Assembly: GCA_905212395.1 (NCBI GenBank)
Contig: CAJMEI010000028.1
Coordinates: 1 to 9,651 of the forward strand
Length of the DNA stretch: 9,651 nucleotides
From: an uncultured Christensenella sp.
GTDB taxonomy: Bacteria > Bacillota > Clostridia > Christensenellales > Borkfalkiaceae
Direction of reading: 5' to 3'
Of this stretch, positions 1 to 5,550 are shown in pieces (within the stretch, counting starts at the first letter, position 1; each line of letters opens with the position of its first letter). Both the position numbers and the translations under genes were made by a program. The notes beneath the pieces are model-generated. The model saw only the letters and a program-made list of their open reading frames with translations. It had not been told where the DNA came from and made no database searches.

Positions 1-1061
1 CAGGTCCGTCTATGTTACCGCTCGAAGTTTTAGAAGAAGCTCAAAGAGATTTGCTTGACTACGATAATTCGGGTATGAGTATTACCGAAATGAGCCATAG
101 AACGAAAACGTTCGATAAAGTAATTCAAGAAGCGGAGAGTTTATTAAGAGAATTAATGAATATTCCCGACGATTATTACGTTATGTTCGTACAAGGCGGA
201 GCAAGTCAACAATTTGCGCAAGTTGCTATGAACTTATGCGGAAAAACGGGGAAAGCCGATTACGCCGTAACGGGTAACTTTGCAAACAAGGCTTATCAAG
301 AAGCCGTTACTATGGGAATAGACGCTCATATAGCGTGTTCTTCTAAAGAAGCGGTTTATACGTATATTCCTAAGGAATTCGACGTAAGGGAAGACGCGTC
401 TTACCTACATATTACTTCGAACAACACTATTTTCGGAACGAGATATACTAAGTTTCCCGAAGTAAAAGTTCCGCTGGTTGCGGATATGTCCAGCGATATT
501 TTATCGAGAAAAATAGACGTAAGTAAATTTGACGTAATTTACGCAGGGGCGCAAAAAAATATTGCTCCCGCAGGAGTTACGATAGTAATCGCTAAAAAAT
601 CTTTGGTAGACGACAGCGCAAACGTTATGAAAAACGTTCCTACCATTTTAAAATGGAGCACGCAAGCAAGTAACGGAAGTTTATACAATACTCCGCCTTG
701 TTTCCCCATTTATATAGCAATGCTCGTATTCCGCAGATTAAAAGCTTTGGGCGGAGTTGAAGCTATGGAAAAAATCAACGAAAGAAAAGCTAAAAAGCTT
801 TACGACTTTATCGATAATTCCAAATTATTTAAAAACAGCGTAAATAAAGAAGACCGTTCTATAATGAACGTAACGTTCGTAACAGGCGACCCCGAAAAAG
901 ACGCTAAATTTATTAAAGAAGCGGGAGAAAACGGATTCTGTTCCATAAAAGGACACAGACTCGTCGGAGGAATGAGAGCGTCTATATACAACGCTATGCC
1001 CGAAGAAGGCGTAGATAAACTTATAGAATTTATGGCTAAATTCGAAAAGGAAAACGCATAA
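1..1061 (+). CDS. serC: Phosphoserine aminotransferase SerC (5' end cut by window edge)
   Basis: PLP-dependent enzyme that converts 3-phosphohydroxypyruvate plus glutamate to O-phospho-L-serine, the second step of cytoplasmic serine synthesis. The ATG at 12 is not the real start: in-frame codons before it read ...GPS, so the protein reads (A)GPSMLPLEVLEEAQRDLL, matching the usual SerC opening FSAGP. About 8-12 residues lie outside the window, and the visible 349 fit a family length near 360. Seen motifs, numbered from the ATG at 12: SGMSITEMSHR at 20-30, the phosphate/PLP segment QGGASQQF at 61-68, and AGAQKNIAPAG at 178-188 with the PLP Schiff-base lysine at 182. The ending GGMRASIYNAMPEEGV is also typical. 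It heads the visible operon and lies 11 nt before serA. No frameshift or missing catalytic residue is seen. Confidence 0.97.
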   Translation, partial: GPSMLPLEVLEEAQRDLLDYDNSGMSITEMSHRTKTFDKVIQEAESLLRELMNIPDDYYVMFVQGGASQQFAQVAMNLCGKTGKADYAVTGNFANKAYQEAVTMGIDAHIACSSKEAVYTYIPKEFDVREDASYLHITSNNTIFGTRYTKFPEVKVPLVADMSSDILSRKIDVSKFDVIYAGAQKNIAPAGVTIVIAKKSLVDDSANVMKNVPTILKWSTQASNGSLYNTPPCFPIYIAMLVFRRLKALGGVEAMEKINERKAKKLYDFIDNSKLFKNSVNKEDRSIMNVTFVTGDPEKDAKFIKEAGENGFCSIKGHRLVGGMRASIYNAMPEEGVDKLIEFMAKFEKENA

Positions 1062-1072
1062 CGGAGATAAAA

Positions 1073-2179
1073 ATGAAAGACGTATTAAAATTAAACGAAA
1101 TAAGTCCGCTTGTAAAAACGGTCTTTGCAGACAAATATCAAATGGTAGACAAAAGCGAAAATCCCGAAGCTATAATTTTGCGTAGTTTTAAAATGCAAGG
1201 CTACGATTTACCCGAAAGCGTAAAATGCGTCGGAAGGGCTGGCGCAGGCACGAATAACATTCCTTGCGACGAATATGCAAAACGCGGGGTAGTAGTATTT
1301 AACACGCCGGGCGCAAACGCAAACGCGGTTAAAGAATTGGTGTTATCGGCTTTATTTTTGGCAAGTCGTTCCATTTCGGAAGGAATTGCTTGGGCAAATA
1401 CTTTATCGGACGGAGAAAAAACCGTTGCCGAACAAGTAGAAAAAGGCAAAAAAGCTTTTGCGGGCTGTGAAATTTTAGGGAAAACTCTCGGAATTTTCGG
1501 TCTTGGCGCAATAGGAAGAGAAGTTGCCGACAGCGCGAAAGCTTTGGGCATGGAAGTAGTCGGTTACGACCCGTTCGTTCAAGAAATGGACGGAATAAAA
1601 GTCGTTGCCACTCCCGAAGAATTATACGGATTAGCCGATTATATTACTTTCCACGTTCCGCTAAACGATTCTACTAGGGGAATGATAAATAAAGACGCTA
1701 TCGAAAAAATGAAAGACGGCGTTAAAGTGTTAAATTTCAGCCGTGGAGAAATAGTGGTAAATTCCGATATTATCAGCGCTTGCGAAAGCGGAAAAGTATC
1801 AAAATATATTTGCGATTTCCCCGTTGCTGACTTGTTAAATAAAAAGAACATAGTTTGCGTACCGCATTTAGGGGCTTCTACGGAAGAAGCGGAAGATAAC
1901 TGCGCGGTTATGGTTGCAAAAGAAATAGTAGATTTCGTAGAAAACGGAAATATCGTAAATTCCGTAAACTATCCCAAAGTTGTATTAAACGGAAATTACG
2001 CTCACAAAATTTTAGTTTTATTCGATAGCGCGAAACAATCGGCTGAAAATATCGCAAAAGCGTTTAAAGCCGAAAAATACGTTAGCGGAGATAAAAAAGG
2101 TATGGGCGCGGTACTTATGGGAGTAGCCGAACTTACCGATTATAACGCGGACGGAATTAAAAAAGTTTATAAATTTTAA
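1073..2179 (+). CDS. serA: D-3-phosphoglycerate dehydrogenase SerA, Clostridia/Bacteroides-type
   Basis: NAD-dependent oxidation of 3-phosphoglycerate to 3-phosphohydroxypyruvate, the committed step of serine synthesis. The 368-aa protein shows the substrate-domain motif GRAGAGTNNI at 54-63, the Rossmann glycine motif GLGAIG at 143-148 with a cofactor-type Asp in GYDPF at 166, the catalytic-Arg motif FSRGEIVV (R224), and PHLGAST with the catalytic His at 265. The usual VFExEP segment that supplies the catalytic Glu is replaced by ICDFPVADLL (246-255). From memory, a DFP sequence here is characteristic of this SerA subfamily, so it is not damage. Residues about 302-368 have the length of a C-terminal ACT domain but lack the usual N-x-PG signature, so serine feedback binding may be lost or altered. 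A GGAG Shine-Dalgarno sits at 1063-1066. It lies between serC (11 nt upstream) and the DUF1015 gene (51 nt downstream). Confidence 0.95.
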   Translation: MKDVLKLNEISPLVKTVFADKYQMVDKSENPEAIILRSFKMQGYDLPESVKCVGRAGAGTNNIPCDEYAKRGVVVFNTPGANANAVKELVLSALFLASRSISEGIAWANTLSDGEKTVAEQVEKGKKAFAGCEILGKTLGIFGLGAIGREVADSAKALGMEVVGYDPFVQEMDGIKVVATPEELYGLADYITFHVPLNDSTRGMINKDAIEKMKDGVKVLNFSRGEIVVNSDIISACESGKVSKYICDFPVADLLNKKNIVCVPHLGASTEEAEDNCAVMVAKEIVDFVENGNIVNSVNYPKVVLNGNYAHKILVLFDSAKQSAENIAKAFKAEKYVSGDKKGMGAVLMGVAELTDYNADGIKKVYKF

Positions 2180-2230
2180 TAAAATTTTAAATCATTAAAA
2201 ACGAAAAGATAAAAATAAAAGGATAAATTT

Positions 2231-3424
2231 ATGTTGATACGCATGCCCGAAATACTTTTTCCAAACGATAAAATCGACCTTGAAAAATGGTCGGTCATCG
2301 CGTGCGACCAATTTACTTCGCAAAAAGATTATTGGGAAAAATTAGATTCTTTTTGCGGTGATATTTCCACATTAAGGATAATTTATCCCGAAATTTACAT
2401 AGGTCAAAACCAACAAGAGAGAATAAAAAACATAAATTCCACTATGGTAAAATATTACCGTAGCGGAATTTTCGTTAAAGAAAAAGGTTTTGTTTTAACC
2501 GTTAGAAAAACCGCTTACGGCAGAAAGAGATTAGGTCTTGTAATTTCTATCGATTTAGACGAGTACGACTTTAACGACTTTTTAGAAGTCAGGGCTACGG
2601 AAGCAACCGTTCCCGAAAGATTGCCCGTCAGGGTAGAAATCAGGGAAAACGCAGTTTTGGAATTACCGCACGCGATACTTTTAATAGACGATAAAAAGAA
2701 AAGTGTTTTAGAGCCGTTATACGAAAAAAAGGCTAATCTTAAAAAACTTTACGGCGGAAAATTAAATTCCGACGGCGGAGAAATAGAAGGGTATTTGGTT
2801 GAAGACGAAAGCTTAGTCGATTTAATAGAAAAAACGAAAACGGACAACGGAAATTCCTTTACGTTTGCCGTAGGGGACGGAAACCATTCGATAGCGACGG
2901 CAAAACTTTGTTGGGAAAATATAAAGAAAAATTTACCCGAACGCGAAAGGGAAAATCACCCCGCAAGGTACTGCTTATGCGAAGTTGAAAATCTTTACGA
3001 CGACGGTATTGTTTTCGAGCCTATACATAGGGTGGTTAAAAACTCAGACGAAAGCTTTATAGAATTTATGCGAAAAGAAGTTTTAGGAAAAAGCGAAACT
3101 GAACTATACTACCGCGGTAATTTTTATAAAATAAATTGTTCGTCATCTTCGCCTCAAGCAATATCCGATATTCAAAAAGCGATAGATAAATTCGTTAAAA
3201 AAAGCGGAGTTATACAAGATTACGTTCACGGCAAAAATCACGCAATCGAAGTTGCGGGCAATAATTCGGTGGCGGTTTTTATGCCTAAACTAAAAAAAGA
3301 AGATTTATTTTCTTATATTTCTCAAAGAAAAATTTTAACTAGAAAAAGTTTTTCGATGGGGGAAGCGGAAGAAAAAAGATATTATTTAGAATGTAAGCTA
3401 ATAAAAAATCCACAAGATTTTTAA
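2231..3424 (+). CDS. DUF1015 family protein in serine operon
   Basis: Conserved protein of unproven function, 397 aa, cytoplasmic (no signal peptide or membrane helix). Recognised as DUF1015 (COG4198) by VIACDQFTSQKDYW (22-35), RATEATVPERLPVR (121-134), GDGNHSIATAK (215-225), FEPIHRVV (262-269) and the C-terminal KSFSMGEAEEKRYYLE (372-387). Established context: DUF1015 genes commonly follow serC-serA in Clostridia and Bacteroidetes. Inference: the DG-N-H-S motif followed by a helix resembles the DGHHR motif of ParB-fold serine kinases (SerK, SbnI) and of other DUF1015 proteins, so a role in serine/phosphoserine chemistry is plausible. The visible operon has no serB. The start is supported by AAAGGA at 2218-2223, 7 nt before the ATG. 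The 51-nt upstream gap is A/T-rich without a clear hairpin, and the next gene begins 13 nt downstream. Confidence 0.88.
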   Translation: MLIRMPEILFPNDKIDLEKWSVIACDQFTSQKDYWEKLDSFCGDISTLRIIYPEIYIGQNQQERIKNINSTMVKYYRSGIFVKEKGFVLTVRKTAYGRKRLGLVISIDLDEYDFNDFLEVRATEATVPERLPVRVEIRENAVLELPHAILLIDDKKKSVLEPLYEKKANLKKLYGGKLNSDGGEIEGYLVEDESLVDLIEKTKTDNGNSFTFAVGDGNHSIATAKLCWENIKKNLPERERENHPARYCLCEVENLYDDGIVFEPIHRVVKNSDESFIEFMRKEVLGKSETELYYRGNFYKINCSSSSPQAISDIQKAIDKFVKKSGVIQDYVHGKNHAIEVAGNNSVAVFMPKLKKEDLFSYISQRKILTRKSFSMGEAEEKRYYLECKLIKNPQDF

Positions 3425-3437
3425 AGGGAGAATAAAC

Positions 3438-3707
3438 GTGAAAGCAATAGTAAGCGTTATAGGAAAAGACAACGTAGGAATTATAGCTAAAGTAAGCGCG
3501 TATTTAAACGAAATAGGCGGAAATATAGAAGATATTTCTCAAACGCTAATGCAAGGATATTTCGTAATGATAGCTTTGGTAGATTTCAACAAAGCGGAAG
3601 TTCATTTTGCCGAAATAGAGAAGCATTTTGAAGAAATGGGTAAAGAATTAGGCTTGTCGATAAGACTTCAAAGAGAAGAAATATTTAACGCGATGCACAG
3701 AATTTAG
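3438..3707 (+). CDS. Stand-alone ACT domain protein (UPF0237 type), GTG start
   Basis: Small 89-aa regulatory-type protein that is a single ACT domain, a fold which usually binds amino acids and signals by dimerising. The opening strand and turn VSVIGKDNVGII (5-16) carries the G-x-D-x-x-GI signature. It is followed by a helix, then NIEDISQTLMQGYFVMIALVDF (29-50), the typical NI...Q....F.M...V pattern of GcvR-like and UPF0237 proteins. The GTG start fits AAAGGGAG at 3423-3430 at good spacing, and no in-frame ATG would leave an intact ACT fold. UPF0237 proteins are very often encoded directly before UPF0210/PFL proteins, as here (7 nt). Its location after serA, whose own ACT region looks degenerate, suggests but does not prove a serine-sensing role. 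The ligand is unknown. Confidence 0.9.
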   Translation: MKAIVSVIGKDNVGIIAKVSAYLNEIGGNIEDISQTLMQGYFVMIALVDFNKAEVHFAEIEKHFEEMGKELGLSIRLQREEIFNAMHRI

Positions 3708-3714
3708 GTTTTAT

Positions 3715-5070
3715 ATGATAGCAAAAAACGAAATACTTGAAACTATAAATATGATATCTATGCAAAATCTCGACGTAAGGACTATAACTCTTGCGGTGAG
3801 TTTATTCGATTGCATCTCGGACGACGGAGAAAAGACTTGTCGCAAAATTTACGATAAGCTTACAAGGTTTGCGGGTAAATTAGTTGCAATCGGTAACGAA
3901 ATAGGGCTAGAATTCGGTATTCCCATTGTAAATAAAAGAATATCGGTTACGCCGATTTCGGTAATAGGCGCTTCTAGCGGGGCGTACGTAGAAATTGCAA
4001 GAACGCTTGACAAAGTTGCTCTGGAAACGGGCGTAGATTTTATAGGCGGATATTCCGCGCTTTTGCAAAAGGGAATTACGAATGCGGAACAAAGATTTTT
4101 ACAAACCATTCCGCAAGTACTTGCCGAAACTAATAAACTTTGTTGTTCGGTAAACGTAGCTTCCACTAAAGCGGGAATAAATATGGACGCCGTAAAACAA
4201 ATGGGCGAAATAGTTAAAAAGACCGCTGAAATTACTGCCGACAGGAACAGTATAGGTTGCGCAAAACTCGTAGTGTTTGCAAATTCCGTAGAAGACAATC
4301 CTTTTATGGCAGGCGCGATGTGCGGAATCGGCGAAGGCGAATGTACGGTAAACGTTGGCGTAAGCGGACCGGGGGTAGTAGAAAAAGCCATAAAAGATTT
4401 GCCCGAAAACGCAAGTTTGACGGACGTAGCGGAAATCGTTAAAAAAACTGCTTTTAAAATTACGAGAGTAGGTATGCTTATCGCCAAAGAAGCGGCTAAA
4501 AGATTAAACGCAAAATTCGGCATAGTAGATTTATCGTTAGCTCCCACTCCTGCGGTAGGCGACAGCGTGGCGTCCGTATTAGAAGCTATGGGATTAGAAA
4601 GCGTAGGCGCTCACGGAACGACGGCGTGCTTAGCTCTTTTAAACGATGCTGTAAAAAAGGGCGGAGTTATGGCATGTTCGCACGTTGGCGGATTATCGGG
4701 CGCGTTTATCCCCGTAAGCGAAGACGCAGGTATGATTAGCGCGGTAGAAAGGGGCGCGTTAAGCATAGAAAAACTAGAAGCTATGACTTGCGTTTGCTCG
4801 GTAGGTTTAGATATGATAGCAATCCCCGGAGATACCACCGCAAGCGCTATTTCGGCTATAATTGCGGACGAATGCGCGATAGGCGTTGTCAATAACAAAA
4901 CTACTGCCGTAAGAGTTATTCCTGCGGTAGGTAAAAAAGTCGGGGATAGGGTAGAATTCGGCGGACTTTTGGGCGGAGCTCCCGTAATAAAAATAAATTC
5001 TTTCGGGGCGGAAAAATTTATCGCTCGCGGGGGAAGAATTCCTGCGCCTATTCACAGCAATAAAAATTAA
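3715..5070 (+). CDS. UPF0210 / PFL-like family protein (DUF711)
   Basis: Cytoplasmic 451-aa protein of the UPF0210 (DUF711) family, structurally placed near the pyruvate-formate-lyase-like glycyl radical enzymes but with no established reaction. The family opening ILETINMISMQNLDVRTIT, GAHGTTACLALLNDAV, MACSHVGGLSGAFIPVSEDA, VGLDMIAIPGDTTA and the end GGLLGGAPVIKIN (about 416-428) plus IARGGRIPAPIHS are all present. Length matches the family (about 450). No classical glycyl-radical loop (RVxGY) is visible, so radical chemistry should not be assumed. The start is 7 nt after the ACT gene. Only a weak AGG at 3706-3708, overlapping the upstream stop codon, serves as Shine-Dalgarno, suggesting translational coupling. 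Last gene of the operon; a terminator follows at 5210-5254. Confidence 0.92.
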   Translation: MIAKNEILETINMISMQNLDVRTITLAVSLFDCISDDGEKTCRKIYDKLTRFAGKLVAIGNEIGLEFGIPIVNKRISVTPISVIGASSGAYVEIARTLDKVALETGVDFIGGYSALLQKGITNAEQRFLQTIPQVLAETNKLCCSVNVASTKAGINMDAVKQMGEIVKKTAEITADRNSIGCAKLVVFANSVEDNPFMAGAMCGIGEGECTVNVGVSGPGVVEKAIKDLPENASLTDVAEIVKKTAFKITRVGMLIAKEAAKRLNAKFGIVDLSLAPTPAVGDSVASVLEAMGLESVGAHGTTACLALLNDAVKKGGVMACSHVGGLSGAFIPVSEDAGMISAVERGALSIEKLEAMTCVCSVGLDMIAIPGDTTASAISAIIADECAIGVVNNKTTAVRVIPAVGKKVGDRVEFGGLLGGAPVIKINSFGAEKFIARGGRIPAPIHSNKN

Positions 5071-5089
5071 GGTCGATAAAATTGATGCG

Positions 5090-5189
5090 TACCCAAAAGT
5101 TTTCTTCTTTGTCTAACTTTAGTTAGATATTCGTGGGGAATTTAGAAGAAAAAATAAAATCGATATAAACGGCAATAGACAAAGGGGTA
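5090..5189 (+). other. Potential structured RNA with long-range pairing
   Basis: A 14-nt run TAGACAAAGGGGTA (5176-5189) is complementary to two upstream pieces, CTTTGTCTA (5107-5115, 9 bp) and TACCC (5090-5094, 5 bp), leaving 5095-5106 as a one-sided bulge. Competing with this are TTTTCTTCT (5100-5108) with AGAAGAAAA (5144-5152), and a local hairpin TCTAACT/AGTTAGA (5112-5118/5121-5127). Mutually exclusive foldings are typical of regulatory or small RNAs, but no known RNA family was recognised and no downstream plus-strand gene exists to be controlled. It may instead be a 3' UTR or a repeat remnant. Confidence 0.35.
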
Positions 5190-5209
5190 TTAATTCAAAA
5201 TAAAAGTGT

Positions 5210-5254
5210 AGCCCACTAAACTTGGCAAAAAGCGAAATATGGTGGGCTTTTCTT
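5210..5254 (+). terminator. Rho-independent terminator of the serC-serA operon
   Basis: AGCCCACTA (5210-5218) pairs with TGGTGGGCT (5240-5248): 9 bp including one G-T wobble, with a 21-nt loop, followed by TTTCTT. It lies 140 nt past the stop of the PFL-family gene with no gene between. The loop is longer than usual and the T tract is short, so termination may be partial. On the other strand the tail after the hairpin is poor. Confidence 0.65.
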
Positions 5255-5275
5255 ATCCACAAAAATTAAAGATTT

Positions 5276-5486
5276 AAGTTATATTTTTAGCCTTGTGGCT
5301 AAAAGTGATATGCAAGTATCTTGCGTTATATTCGCGAGAGCAAATTCAAGGTTCTGCTTAGCAGGTTCTTATATTTCTCTCTCGCAAGTTATATTATATT
5401 TGCCTTAACTTTCACAGTAGTGAAAATATCACTTTGCGTTAGCAAAATATACGCCCAAGGCATATAACTTGCCGTTAGGCAAATAT
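5276..5486. repeat. Mosaic chain of short hairpins with ATAT-type linkers
   Basis: Successive stem-loops: A TTTTAGCC/GGCTAAAA (5285-5304), B GCAAG/CTTGC (5312-5324), C a long imperfect hairpin with outer arms GCGAGAG/CTCTCGC (5334-5385) and inner CTGC/GCAG, D TTTCAC/GTGAAA (5410-5425), E TTTGC/GCAAA (5433-5446), F TTGCC/GGCAA (5469-5482). D and E are enclosed by TGCCTT (5401-5406)/AAGGCA (5457-5462). Linkers are AAGTTATAT (5276-5284, 5386-5394), GTGATAT (5305-5311) and GTTATAT (5325-5331). Their reverse complements ATATCAC (5426-5432) and ATATAACTT (5462-5470) occur on the right side. This nested mirror order suggests an intergenic palindromic repeat of REP/BIME or MITE type. No transposase or target-site duplication is seen. 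Confidence 0.7.
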
Positions 5487-5490
5487 AGTT

Positions 5491-5524
5491 GTGGCGTAAC
5501 GATAAATCCCTATCGCTACGCCAC
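5491..5524. terminator. Strong hairpin at the 3' end of the 820-aa gene, possible terminator
   Basis: GTGGCGTA (5491-5498) pairs perfectly with TACGCCAC (5517-5524). After one mismatch, CGATA (5500-5504) pairs with TATCG (5511-5515), giving 13 bp over a 6-nt loop. It lies 26 nt beyond the stop of the minus-strand gene, where a terminator is expected. On the minus strand the following bases are AACTATATTT, not a proper U tract, so it may protect the 3' end or belong to the neighbouring hairpin chain instead. Confidence 0.45.
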
Positions 5525-5550
5525 TAAATTCTAGCGTTTTTTAATTGGTT

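Larger units (their letters stand above)
5071..5550. other. 480-nt structured intergenic region between convergent genes
   Basis: No credible protein gene on either strand. The only ATG-started reading frame noticed near the operon end, at 5085, is 13 codons long with no Shine-Dalgarno. From left to right the region holds a block with long-range complementarity (5090-5189), the operon terminator (5210-5254), a chain of small hairpins with ATAT-type linkers (5276-5486), and a 13-bp hairpin (5491-5524). Both flanking genes end here, so these elements are 3'-side structures of both transcription units, a decayed mobile repeat, or both. Confidence 0.8.

Noticed and set aside
12..14. ATG at 12 as the start of SerC
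   Set aside because: The upstream in-frame codons encode the conserved GPS of the family opening, so the true start is outside the window.
1201..1551. Minus-strand open frame inside serA
   Set aside because: Antisense to the Rossmann and substrate domains of a certain SerA; composition follows from the sense codons.
1073..2179. SerA as an inactive enzyme because the usual VFExEP segment is missing
   Set aside because: The DFP-type segment in that place is, from memory, normal for this subfamily, and R224, H265 and the NAD motif are intact.
3849..4547. Long minus-strand open frame (232 codons) inside the PFL-family gene
   Set aside because: Antisense shadow of a clearly recognised gene. No Shine-Dalgarno, and the Ser/Thr/Ile-rich translation matches no known family.
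5085..5126. 13-codon reading frame after the operon (ATG at 5085), as a leader peptide
   Set aside because: No Shine-Dalgarno and no plus-strand gene downstream to be attenuated.
5276..5486. CRISPR array
   Set aside because: Linker words are only 7-9 nt, vary, and occur in both orientations; spacing is irregular and the units are hairpins.
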